DNA of 27,887 bases from an uncultured beta proteobacterium (GTDB lineage: Bacteria; Pseudomonadota; Gammaproteobacteria; Burkholderiales; Burkholderiaceae): positions 1 to 27,887 of the forward strand of contig CAIKGX010000103.1 in assembly GCA_903827075.1 (NCBI GenBank), written 5' to 3'. The position numbers and the translations under genes were made by a program. The number at the start of each line of letters is the position of its first letter. The stretch's first letter is position 1. Under the pieces are notes generated by a model that ran no database searches, was not told the origin of the DNA, and saw only the letters and a list, made by a program, of their open reading frames with translations. Shown here in pieces: positions 5,486 through 13,470 of this stretch.

Positions 5486-7132
5486 TTATCCAGCTAAGTC
5501 GGATTGATAGATGAGGCCCGCATGCTCCCGTAGCGCATGGAATTGAATGGACTCCCAGCGCTGTTGTGCAACATCAAGCTCGGATTTATGCGAGGCTAAA
5601 AATACAGAAGCGCCGACAACATCTTCTGCCATACGGTGGATATTTTCTTGGATAAATTTTTTCAAAGTAACTGGATCATCGGAGCTGACCCAGCGTGCGA
5701 GGTTATAGCGTGCAGGCAATAGACGCACTTCGGCGCCATACTCTGATTGCAAGCGATGGCTAACCACTTCAAATTGCAACTGTCCAAAAGCACCCAGCAA
5801 CATCGTACCGCCCATCATGGGGCGAAACACCTGAATCGCACCTTCTTCACCCAATTGCATAAGGCCAGTGCGGAGTTGTTTAGAGCGCAGCGGATCAGCT
5901 GACTCAACCATGCGGAAAATTTCTGGAGCAAAAAAAGGTAAACCTGTAAATTGCAACTGCTCGCCCTCAGTGAGGGTATCGCCTAGCCTCAGTAGGCCAT
6001 GATTGGGTAGGCCAATAATGTCACCTGGAAAAGCTTCATCCAAAATATCTCGGCGTTGTGACAGGAAGGAAAGGGCATTATTGGTACGAACTTCTTTGCC
6101 ATTGCGACAAATTTTTAGTTTCATACCGCGTTGAAAATGACCTGAGCAGATGCGCAAAAAGGCAACTCTGTCGCGGTGTGCTGGATCCATATTGGCTTGA
6201 ATCTTAAATACCACTGCCGAGAATTTATTTTCAGCAGGGCTAACTTCTCGTTGAAGTGCTTTGCGAGATCCTGGCGATGGCGCTAATTCAACCAGCGTAT
6301 TTAGAATCTCACGAACACCAAAGTTATTAATAGCAGAACCAAAGAAAACAGGTGATTGACGCCCTGCCAAAAAAGCTTCACGATCAAATGCAGGCATGGC
6401 ATTTTTAATGAGATCTACTTCGGCAAGGGCGGTTTCTAAGTCTGTACCTAGACGCTCTTTTAATGCAGCATCGTTAATGTCCACAATTGCGTGAGAATCT
6501 TCAGTCACTCGATCTTCACCTGCTTTAAACATGCGCATTTGCATTTTTGCGATATCAATCACGCCTGCGAAGGATTTACCCATTCCTACTGGCCAAGTAA
6601 AAGGAACGACTTCAATCCCCAGGGCAGTTTCGATTTCATCCATTAATTCCATGGGTGGCTTCACTTCACGATCCATCTTATTGATGAAAGTGACAATAGG
6701 CGTATTACGTGCACGGCAGACTTCAAGCAGGCGTAGGGTTTGGGATTCCACCCCATTGGCCGCATCAATCACCATTAAAGCAGAGTCAACGGCCGTCAAA
6801 ACACGATAGGTGTCCTCAGAGAAATCTTGGTGGCCCGGAGTATCTAAAAGATTAATGATGCAATCTCGATACTCCATTTGCATGACTGAACTTGCTACAG
6901 AAATACCACGCTGCTTTTCGATCTCCATCCAGTCTGACGTAGCGTGCCTACTGGCTTTGCGAGCCTTAACGCTACCGGCAATTTGAATGGCGCCTGCATA
7001 AAGTAATAATTTTTCAGTGAGCGTAGTCTTGCCCGCATCTGGGTGGGAGATGATTGCAAAGCTGCGGCGTCTTAAAACTTCTGCGCCGGGAGTGCTGGAG
7101 GAAATGGTATCGATGGTAATTCTGCGCTTAAT
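5486..7132 (-). CDS. prfC: Peptide chain release factor 3, non-canonical start
   Basis: RF3 is the GTPase that removes RF1/RF2 from the ribosome after termination. The product from ATT 7132 is 548 residues (family about 530). The P-loop region SFAIISHPDAGKTTLTEK is at residues 24-41, switch I RGIS follows MEIEKQ, the G3 motif is LLDTPGHQDFSEDTYR and G4 is TFINKMDRE; domains II and III follow. The only ATG in the N-terminal part (6928, residue 69) lies after the P-loop and cannot be the start. Between the in-frame TAG at 7135-7133 and that ATG there is no ATG, GTG, TTG or CTG. The likely start is therefore ATT 7132 or another ATT/ATC soon after, unless a frameshift or sequencing error is present. 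It lies 37 bp downstream of the pseudouridine synthase gene on the same strand. Confidence 0.92.
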   Translation of the reverse strand: MKRRITIDTISSSTPGAEVLRRRSFAIISHPDAGKTTLTEKLLLYAGAIQIAGSVKARKASRHATSDWMEIEKQRGISVASSVMQMEYRDCIINLLDTPGHQDFSEDTYRVLTAVDSALMVIDAANGVESQTLRLLEVCRARNTPIVTFINKMDREVKPPMELMDEIETALGIEVVPFTWPVGMGKSFAGVIDIAKMQMRMFKAGEDRVTEDSHAIVDINDAALKERLGTDLETALAEVDLIKNAMPAFDREAFLAGRQSPVFFGSAINNFGVREILNTLVELAPSPGSRKALQREVSPAENKFSAVVFKIQANMDPAHRDRVAFLRICSGHFQRGMKLKICRNGKEVRTNNALSFLSQRRDILDEAFPGDIIGLPNHGLLRLGDTLTEGEQLQFTGLPFFAPEIFRMVESADPLRSKQLRTGLMQLGEEGAIQVFRPMMGGTMLLGAFGQLQFEVVSHRLQSEYGAEVRLLPARYNLARWVSSDDPVTLKKFIQENIHRMAEDVVGASVFLASHKSELDVAQQRWESIQFHALREHAGLIYQSDLAG

Positions 7133-7147
7133 CTAGGTTTGGACAAG

Positions 7148-7153
7148 ATTATA
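7148..7153 (-). promoter_or_regulatory. Candidate -10 element upstream of prfC
   Basis: On the minus strand a perfect TATAAT (7153-7148) lies in the 37-bp gap between the pseudouridine synthase gene and prfC. Only a weak -35 (TTTTAA, 16-bp spacer) precedes it. If used, transcription would start about eight bases before the ATT, giving an almost leaderless prfC mRNA. Confidence 0.4.
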
Positions 7154-7169
7154 AGCGGGTGGAGCCCTC

Positions 7170-7934
7170 TTAAAATTGCTCTTCAGGCCTGACGAATCGC
7201 CATTTGCCGGGAGGTAATGCGCCCAATGAAATGCGACCCATGCGCACTCGCTTTAAACCCAGGACTTTTAGTCCCACTATTTCGCACATTTTGCGGATTT
7301 GGCGTTTGCGACCTTCGCGCAATACAAAGCGCAATTGATCCTCATTTTGCCAGCTTACTTGGGCGGGCTTTAGAGCAACACCATCTAGCTCTAGACCATG
7401 CTTTAAGCGATCCAAGTTCTCAAAAGAAAGCGCTCCTTCAACCCTGACCAAGTACTCTTTTTCGATGGGGCTACTCTCCCCAATGAGTAGTTTCGCAATT
7501 CGCCCATCTTGAGTTAATACCAGCATCCCAGTGGAGTCAATATCTAAACGACCAGCTGGCGCTAAACCTCGGGTATTGAAACGTGGATTGCGCCCCCTAT
7601 CTAAAGGGCTCGAAAAATAGTTTTCTAGTGTAATTAAAGATGCAGCAGGCTGGTACTCCTGCTCATCATCAAAATGCGAGATATAGCCTACCGGCTTATT
7701 GAGGATGACTGTAATGCGCGATGCTTGTTGTGCCTTAGCGCCAGATTGCAACTCAATTTTCTGACTGCGAAAGGCGCGCGAGCCCAGTTCATTCACTACC
7801 TCACCGTCAACAGTAACCAAGCCTTGCTCTATATAAGAGTCAGCCTCACGTCGAGAACAGAGGCCTAGCTCTGAGAGTAGCTTTGATACGCGAACTTTTT
7901 CTTCCATGACCACATTATCGGGCAAGCAATCCAT
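7170..7934 (-). CDS. RsuA/RluB/RluF-family rRNA pseudouridine synthase
   Basis: The 254-residue enzyme would isomerise a specific uridine in ribosomal RNA. It has an N-terminal S4 RNA-binding domain (VRVSKLLSELGLCSRREADS, about residues 15-34) and a catalytic domain containing LNKPVGYIS and the catalytic aspartate in PAGRLDIDSTGML. The later segments EKEYLVRV and REGRKRQIRKMCEIVGLKVL are typical of the RsuA branch. The pattern is closest in my memory to E. coli RluF (23S U2604), but RluB (U2605) is not excluded. ATG 7934 and ATG 7907 (MEEKVRVSK) are both possible starts; neither has a clear Shine-Dalgarno. It is followed on the same strand by prfC, so two ribosome-related genes may share a transcript. 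It diverges from dctA. Confidence 0.93.
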   Translation of the reverse strand: MDCLPDNVVMEEKVRVSKLLSELGLCSRREADSYIEQGLVTVDGEVVNELGSRAFRSQKIELQSGAKAQQASRITVILNKPVGYISHFDDEQEYQPAASLITLENYFSSPLDRGRNPRFNTRGLAPAGRLDIDSTGMLVLTQDGRIAKLLIGESSPIEKEYLVRVEGALSFENLDRLKHGLELDGVALKPAQVSWQNEDQLRFVLREGRKRQIRKMCEIVGLKVLGLKRVRMGRISLGALPPGKWRFVRPEEQF

Positions 7935-8006
7935 TTATTGCGCGGGTATTATCGATCCAAGAATCTGTTTAGATTGCTCACCATATTATGAATAAAGGAA
8001 ATCAAA

Positions 8007-9335
8007 TTGAATACGACATTAAAAAAGCCCCCAATTTATAAAATCCTTTATTTTCAAGTACTTATGGCCGTTGTTCTGGGGGTTTTATTGGGGCATCTTT
8101 ACCCATCGATTGGGGTAGATATGAAGCCTTTTGGGGACGCCTTCATCAAAGGCATCAAGATGCTGATTGCCCCAATCATCTTTTGTACCGTGGTTCTCGG
8201 TATCGCTGGCATGGAAGATATGAAGAAAGTCGGCAAAACTGGTGGTCTAGCCCTCCTATATTTTGAGATTGTCAGCACAATTGCCCTGATGGTTGGTTTG
8301 GTGGTGGTAAATGTTTTGCAGCCTGGCGCTGGCATGAATATAGATCCAGCTAGCTTAGATACCAAGGGTATCGCCGCCTATACAGGTCCCGGGAAGATGG
8401 CAAGTACAACAGAGTTCTTGCTCAACATTATTCCCAATACGGTAGTCGATGCGTTTGCAAAAGGAGAGATTTTGCAGGTGTTGTTTATTGCAGTCCTTTT
8501 TGGATTTGCTTTGCATAAATTTGGTGGTCGTGGAACGATGGTATTTGATTTGATAGAAAAGACCTCACATGTTCTTTTCGACATTATTGCTATCGTTATG
8601 AAATTTGCACCTATTGGCGCATTTGGCGCAATGGCTTTCACGATTGGCAAATACGGTGTCGGCTCTTTATTCTCCCTCGGTAAATTGATGGGTGCTTTTT
8701 ATATCACCTGTCTACTCTTTGTATTTATTGTTCTAGGCCTCATTGCGCGATTAAATGGATTTAACATCTTTAAATTTGTGCGCTATATCAAAGAAGAGCT
8801 CTTAATTGTTTTGGGCACATCTTCTTCAGAGTCTGTTCTTCCTCGCATGATGGAAAAGATGGAGCTTTTGGGGGCTAAGAAAAGTTGTGTAGGCTTGGTC
8901 ATTCCAACGGGCTATTCATTTAATCTTGATGGCACATCCATCTACTTAACGATGGCTGCAGTCTTCATTGCTCAGGCAACCGATACTCCAATGACCATTA
9001 CTCAACAGATCACGCTCTTATTGGTATTGCTCCTCACATCCAAGGGTGCAGCCGGTATCACCGGTAGCGGATTTATTGTGTTGGCAGCCACCCTCTCTGC
9101 GGTTGGTAATGTACCTGTTGCTGGACTAGCAATCATCTTGGGAATCGATCGATTTATGTCTGAAGCACGCGCATTGACTAATTTAGTTGGTAATGGGGTG
9201 GCTACTATTGTGGTGGCGCGGTGGACTGGCGAGCTAGATGAGAAACAGTTAACTGCTGCACTCAATCGCGATAGCTGGATTGAGGCACAGGAGCCAGAAA
9301 TCTTGCTAGATCAGAAGCAAGAGAAGATGCATTAA
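8007..9335 (+). CDS. dctA: C4-dicarboxylate:cation symporter
   Basis: The 442-residue protein belongs to the dicarboxylate/amino acid:cation symporter (DAACS) family and would import succinate, fumarate and malate across the inner membrane. The start is TTG 8007, with AAGGA eight bases before it; the ATG at 7988 is out of frame. Family features are the early helices, KMLIAPIIFCTVVLGIAGM (near 51-69), the serine-rich hairpin LGTSSSESVLP, the substrate-binding stretch PTGYSFNLDGTSIYL, and TSKGAAGITGSGFIVLAATL followed by the helix containing DRFMSEARALTNLVGNGVAT. These favour DctA over the glutamate transporter GltP. It stands alone, diverging from the pseudouridine synthase. No two-component regulator is nearby. 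Confidence 0.93.
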   Translation: MNTTLKKPPIYKILYFQVLMAVVLGVLLGHLYPSIGVDMKPFGDAFIKGIKMLIAPIIFCTVVLGIAGMEDMKKVGKTGGLALLYFEIVSTIALMVGLVVVNVLQPGAGMNIDPASLDTKGIAAYTGPGKMASTTEFLLNIIPNTVVDAFAKGEILQVLFIAVLFGFALHKFGGRGTMVFDLIEKTSHVLFDIIAIVMKFAPIGAFGAMAFTIGKYGVGSLFSLGKLMGAFYITCLLFVFIVLGLIARLNGFNIFKFVRYIKEELLIVLGTSSSESVLPRMMEKMELLGAKKSCVGLVIPTGYSFNLDGTSIYLTMAAVFIAQATDTPMTITQQITLLLVLLLTSKGAAGITGSGFIVLAATLSAVGNVPVAGLAIILGIDRFMSEARALTNLVGNGVATIVVARWTGELDEKQLTAALNRDSWIEAQEPEILLDQKQEKMH

Positions 9336-9347
9336 TTTTAGCAGCGC

Positions 9348-9377
9348 AACCTAGAGTATGTATTGATGGTCTAGGTT
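9348..9377. repeat. Inverted repeat between convergent dctA and kinase genes
   Basis: AACCTAGA (9348-9355) and TCTAGGTT (9370-9377) are perfect 8-bp inverted repeats with a 14-base loop and overlap the kinase stop codon. No T tract follows on either strand, so it is at best a weak terminator. Confidence 0.4.
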
Positions 9378-10789
9378 CTCACAATATGAACGCTGCAAGG
9401 AGCCTCTTCAACTATCTTCGTCATCGAGGTTCTCCATGGTGTCACTTTATTTGGAAGCTTATGAGATGCGCCAATCAATATTAGTGCGGCATCATTGTCT
9501 TTTGCGAAATCGACAATTCTTGAGGCGGGATCAATAGCCTCTAGTACGTGATAAGAAATGCGCTCAGGGGGTAGCTTCAGTGGTTTTGCCCACTCCATGA
9601 GCTGGACTAAATGGCCCCGAACAATTCCGCTAGCAGTTTCACTTTCTTGATTGCCTTCAAAAGTGGGGGTACCCGCAATAGTGCTAATGCAAACCAAGCG
9701 GCTCTCTGGATAAGCATTAAATAAATTTTTTGCAGTTGTTTGCATGCGCTCACGCAAATCTTCATCTGACTGACGGGTGTCAATTGCCGCAATCATGAGG
9801 GGCGCATCTTGACTGGTCATGCTGGGACGCGGGCTTGGCGACGGCTCATATCCTGCAGCCCGGATCATGCGCTTGAGATTCTCCCAAAAACTCAGCGGCT
9901 CTACGCGTTCTGCACGCTCTGTTAGAACGATACTTTCATGATCACGTAATACTTGGCGTAAACGAGCGGCACTTTGATAGCGATCGGCAGCACGCGCTTC
10001 TAAGCAACGCAATACCACTTCTTGCAGCCAACGTGGAATTTCCTTGCGAATAGCGCGCGGCGGAAAGGCTTGTGCCCACATGCGCTTTCGTAAGCCACTC
10101 ATAGACTGTGGATTTCCAAAGGGCAGCTCTCCCGTCAGCATTTCATACATGATGACGCCAATAGAGAAAATATCGCTACGGGAATCTGAGCGTATGCCAA
10201 CAACTTGTTCTGGAGAAATATAGGGCGCAGAACCAATTCCCTTGCGCATTTCTTCTGCTAGCAAATCGGGGAATCGGGCATGGTGAGATAAACCAAAATC
10301 AATCAGCGTTAGTTTGCCACTGTCATCAATCAGAATATTTTCAGGTTTGATGTCTAAATGAATGGCATCTTGAGAGTGCAGTGATTGAACCGCTTGGGCC
10401 AAGTCAGCGCCAATGCGCACGACTTCGTCAATGCTAAATTGTTTACCTTCCTTAATTAAGTCTTCAAGTGGATGGCCTGGAACACGCTCCATCGCAATGT
10501 ATGGGCGCGTAGCCATATTTCCTGAACCTAAATACTTTGGTACATATGGACTCTGCAGTGAGCGCAAGATCGTTAGCTCAGTCTCAAAGCCAATTAAGCT
10601 CTCCACTGGTTGGTCTCTGCCTACTCTGGGTATCTTCAAAAGGATCGGCATATCAATCCCTTCTTTAGTCGCAGAGAACAGGCTGGCCATGCCACCGCGA
10701 TGGACCTCAGTCCCCAAAACAAATCCATCGACTACCTTGCCGTTTTGGAAGATGTCGTCTACCGCTTCAATGTCAGTCGTTATGAGCAT
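9371..10789 (-). CDS. Ser/Thr protein kinase fused to a universal stress protein domain
   Basis: From ATG 10789 the protein has 472 residues; a TTG at 10825 would add twelve. Residues about 20-300 form a Hanks-type kinase: glycine loop VHRGGMASLF, ATP lysine K52 (LLKIPR), helix C glutamate E70, catalytic loop HLDIKPENIL with D146 and K148 (Leu replaces the Arg of HRD), DFG at 164-166, and SPEQ as the APE motif. After a linker, residues about 330-472 resemble a UspA domain: MIAAIDTRQS at its start and ILIGASHK...TSMTKIVEEAPCSVHIV at its end. There are no membrane segments, so it is cytoplasmic. The metallophosphoesterase gene ends seven bases upstream and is probably co-transcribed. The kinase substrate and the signal sensed by the USP domain are unknown. 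Confidence 0.93.
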   Translation of the reverse strand: MLITTDIEAVDDIFQNGKVVDGFVLGTEVHRGGMASLFSATKEGIDMPILLKIPRVGRDQPVESLIGFETELTILRSLQSPYVPKYLGSGNMATRPYIAMERVPGHPLEDLIKEGKQFSIDEVVRIGADLAQAVQSLHSQDAIHLDIKPENILIDDSGKLTLIDFGLSHHARFPDLLAEEMRKGIGSAPYISPEQVVGIRSDSRSDIFSIGVIMYEMLTGELPFGNPQSMSGLRKRMWAQAFPPRAIRKEIPRWLQEVVLRCLEARAADRYQSAARLRQVLRDHESIVLTERAERVEPLSFWENLKRMIRAAGYEPSPSPRPSMTSQDAPLMIAAIDTRQSDEDLRERMQTTAKNLFNAYPESRLVCISTIAGTPTFEGNQESETASGIVRGHLVQLMEWAKPLKLPPERISYHVLEAIDPASRIVDFAKDNDAALILIGASHKLPNKVTPWRTSMTKIVEEAPCSVHIVRT

Positions 10790-10796
10790 GTGTAAA

Positions 10797-11549
10797 TTAT
10801 TTGCCTGTGATGAGGCGATTAGCAAGCTCTTCAGGTAAACCTGCGCGCCTTACTTTATCTGCTGCAGAAAATCGATCGTACTCAATCCGGTGAAAGGTAA
10901 GCGCTTCGGACTCAGGTTCAAATACCGCAAAGCAGGCCTCAGGATTTCCATCTCTAGGCTGACCTAGTGAACCCACTACAGTGACCCACTGACGGTGGCG
11001 CATAACAGGAACTTCATCTCCAGGATGTGGTGCAAAGCGAATCAGTTTGCCAACAGCGCTCTGATAAAAGAGGGCCTGCTCATGAGAGTGCCCAACAAAG
11101 GTATATATTTTTCCTGAGCTTTGTACGCAACGCCAGGCGCTCATACTATCGGTGATGTAATTCCATTCCGCAGGGTTATGGGCCGATGCATGTGTAAAGC
11201 AGATATTGTCTTCATTCACGATCAGCGGCAAATCTTTTAAGAATTGCACTTGAGAAGCATTCAATTGGGATTTAGTCCACTCAATGGCCGCATTCGCATT
11301 CGCATTCATGCGGCTGCGATAGTCTTTAAATATGGCTTCATCATGATTCCCCACTACGGCAATCGCCTTGTTGGCAGCAACCAATTCACCAATTCGATCA
11401 ATGAGGGCACAAGGATCAGCGTTATAGCCAACGATGTCACCTAAGAAAACCATGCGCGTCACACCAAGTTCTTGAGCCTTGGCCATGCCAGCCTCGAAGG
11501 CCTCTAAATTGCTATGAAGGTCGGCAAAAAGCCCAATACGTTCGTTCAT
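10797..11549 (-). CDS. Calcineurin-like metallophosphoesterase
   Basis: The 250-residue protein has all dimetal phosphoesterase motifs in order: D10-x-H12 (FADLHSN), GD at 37-38 (FLGDIVGYNADP), GNHD at 67-70 (VVGNHDEAI), H120 (CFTHASAHNP) and GHSH near 153-156 (FVGHSHEQ). The layout matches the YfcE/YkuE-like group that includes PP-type protein phosphatases and phosphodiesterases, so the substrate could be a phosphoprotein or a small phosphodiester. The start ATG 11549 has no strong Shine-Dalgarno. Its stop lies seven bases before the ATG of the Ser/Thr kinase-USP gene, and this pairing suggests the two may act as opposing partners. That functional link is an inference. Confidence 0.92.
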   Translation of the reverse strand: MNERIGLFADLHSNLEAFEAGMAKAQELGVTRMVFLGDIVGYNADPCALIDRIGELVAANKAIAVVGNHDEAIFKDYRSRMNANANAAIEWTKSQLNASQVQFLKDLPLIVNEDNICFTHASAHNPAEWNYITDSMSAWRCVQSSGKIYTFVGHSHEQALFYQSAVGKLIRFAPHPGDEVPVMRHRQWVTVVGSLGQPRDGNPEACFAVFEPESEALTFHRIEYDRFSAADKVRRAGLPEELANRLITGK

Positions 11550-11587
11550 CTAATAATGATAGGACAAAATAGTCATTAACAGAAGGC

Positions 11588-12475
11588 TTAGTATGGATTT
11601 GCTTCGTTAAGGGGGCGATTTTTAAAGCGCTTATGGACCCAGTAATATTCGGCGGGCCTTAGGCGAATTTCTTTCTCGAATATGAGATTTAGGCGAGCAG
11701 TGTCGGACTTGGGGTCATCGCTTGGAAAATGATCGATTGGCTTGCTAATCTCACAAAGGTAACCTGATTCATCGGGCTTTAAGCTTGTGACCATCATGCA
11801 GACTTCAGCACCAGAAATTTTGGCCAGTCTGGATACTGCCGTAATGGTGTTGGTTTGAATGTTAAAGAAAGGCACAAAGACCGAATCCTTAGTTCCCAAA
11901 TCAATATCTGGGGCAATGATGATGAAGCTTCCTTTGCGTATTTCACGAATAATCGCCAGAGAGTTTCCCTGGCGATCAATGGAGTTTCCGCCGAATCGAT
12001 TGCGCCACTCAATAATTTTTCGATTAAAAAAAGGACTCTTCATGCGCTGAAAAAATCCAGAGGTGCGTGGCCAACCATTTTTCTTGGCAAGCGCGCTTAA
12101 GATAATGCTACCTTCTATTCCTGTGAAATGCATGTTAACCAAAATACGAGGTTTTCGATCCGAGAGATCGACCTCAGATCGCACTTCAACCATATTGCTC
12201 AATTGCTCTACGCTACCGAGCCAAATAATGCTTTTCTCAACCAAGCTGCGACCCAAAAGGCGCCAATGCTGTTTGCTTAATTCGTTGATTTCTTTCGTGT
12301 CGAGATCAGGAAAGCACAAGTGCAAATTGGTTTTGACAACGCGATTACGATCGCTTGGAATATGGGCAGCAATAAACCCAATGCCATAGCCAATCGAAAC
12401 CAATACCTTATATGGCAGAATCGATAAGAGCTTAAGAAAAGCCAGCCCCGAATAATTGGAAAGCGTTTTGAACAA
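11588..12475 (-). CDS. Lysophospholipid acyltransferase, LpxL/HtrB family
   Basis: LpxL-type enzymes add secondary acyl chains to lipid A at the inner membrane. This 295-residue protein has the family signatures: an N-terminal hydrophobic segment (LLSILPYKVLVSIGYGIGFI), the catalytic HX4E motif H116-FTGI-E121 (NMHFTGIEG), the APDIDLGTKDSVFVPFF segment and the C-terminal PAEYYWVHKRFKNRP. Several paralogues usually exist in betaproteobacteria, so the exact acyl position is not assignable. The gene is 7 bp downstream of the carbonic anhydrase gene on the same strand, and 38 bp upstream of the metallophosphoesterase. Confidence 0.9.
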   Translation of the reverse strand: MFKTLSNYSGLAFLKLLSILPYKVLVSIGYGIGFIAAHIPSDRNRVVKTNLHLCFPDLDTKEINELSKQHWRLLGRSLVEKSIIWLGSVEQLSNMVEVRSEVDLSDRKPRILVNMHFTGIEGSIILSALAKKNGWPRTSGFFQRMKSPFFNRKIIEWRNRFGGNSIDRQGNSLAIIREIRKGSFIIIAPDIDLGTKDSVFVPFFNIQTNTITAVSRLAKISGAEVCMMVTSLKPDESGYLCEISKPIDHFPSDDPKSDTARLNLIFEKEIRLRPAEYYWVHKRFKNRPLNEANPY

Positions 12476-12482
12476 GCGAACT

Positions 12483-13148
12483 TTATTCTGATTCGTAACG
12501 CGTTAAGGATTTGGCGTACCGAACATGAAGTTCATCTGTGGAGCCAATCGACATACCCAGGTCGTTTACTAGTCCAGTTTCTAGGCGATAAGCCCACCCA
12601 TGGACGGTGAGCTCTTGGCCGCGTGCCCAGGCATCTTGGACAATCGTGGTTTCGCATACGTTTACCACCTGCTCAATCACGTTGAGCTCACAAAGGCGAT
12701 CTTGACGTTTAGCAGTTGGAATGACCTCACCTAAATACCGCTCATGTTTTTGATGAACGTCTTTTACGTGGCGCAACCAATTATCAGCGAGTCCAACGCG
12801 ACGATCAGTCATGGCTGCATGAACACCAGAGCAGCCATAGTGACCAACTACTAATATATGTTTCACTTTGAGTAGATCAATTGCAAACTGAATGACAGAT
12901 AGGCAATTGAGATCGGTATGAACGACAACGTTGGCAATATTGCGATGAACAAATAATTCACCAGGCAGCAGGTTCACAATGTCATTTGCGGGAACGCGAC
13001 TGTCTGAGCAGCCAATCCACAGATATTCTGGGGCTTGTTGCGAAACTAGGCGTTTAAAGAAGTTGGCATCTTTAGCAACCATACCTTCTGCCCATTCGCG
13101 ATTATTCACAAATAGGTGGTCTAAAGCATTGGAGTTCTTCATAATCAT
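12483..13148 (-). CDS. can: Beta-class carbonic anhydrase
   Basis: The enzyme interconverts CO2 and bicarbonate in the cytoplasm, supplying bicarbonate for carboxylases. The zinc ligands are present: C47 with D49 and R51 (IGCSDSRVPAN), H103 and C106 (VVGHYGCSGVH). The length, 221 residues, is normal. The start may be ATG 13148 or ATG 13142; neither has a strong ribosome binding site. It diverges from the DUF167 gene (22-bp gap) and precedes the LpxL-type acyltransferase by 7 bp, likely in one transcript. Confidence 0.95.
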   Translation of the reverse strand: MIMKNSNALDHLFVNNREWAEGMVAKDANFFKRLVSQQAPEYLWIGCSDSRVPANDIVNLLPGELFVHRNIANVVVHTDLNCLSVIQFAIDLLKVKHILVVGHYGCSGVHAAMTDRRVGLADNWLRHVKDVHQKHERYLGEVIPTAKRQDRLCELNVIEQVVNVCETTIVQDAWARGQELTVHGWAYRLETGLVNDLGMSIGSTDELHVRYAKSLTRYESE

Positions 13149-13170
13149 GGTTTCAGTTTAAAGTACTTTA

Positions 13171-13467
13171 ATGACGCCGATTTGGTTAAAACAAACCCCT
13201 ACAGGCATTGCGTTAAATCTGCATTGCCAACCAGGTGCCAAGCTAACCAAAGTCGTTGGCCTACACGATGGCTGCCTCAAAATCTCATTGCAGGCTCCAG
13301 CGCTTGAAAATAAGGCCAATGAAATGCTCTTAGCTTGGCTCTCTAAGCAATTAAAGGTGCCTCAAAAACAAATTCAATTCCTGTCCGGACAAAATAGCCG
13401 CATAAAACGGGTAGAAATTTGGGGTTCAATTACTCCCGAACAAATTGCGCAGGCTTTAAGTCCCTAA
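13171..13467 (+). CDS. DUF167 (YggU family) protein
   Basis: The 98-residue cytoplasmic protein matches DUF167: HCQPGAKLTKVVGLHDGCLK at the start, the helix region APALENKANEMLLAWLSKQL in the middle, and FLSGQNSRIKRVEI near the end, in the usual order. Structures in the family show a small alpha/beta fold, but no activity is established. It diverges from the carbonic anhydrase gene and converges on the LpxO-type gene with a gap of three bases. No terminator is visible in that gap. Confidence 0.92.
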   Translation: MTPIWLKQTPTGIALNLHCQPGAKLTKVVGLHDGCLKISLQAPALENKANEMLLAWLSKQLKVPQKQIQFLSGQNSRIKRVEIWGSITPEQIAQALSP

Positions 13468-13470
13468 GTG

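Noticed and set aside
5486..6928. prfC starting at ATG 6928
   Set aside because: That start would remove the P-loop and the first 68 residues, although these are in frame and fully conserved upstream.
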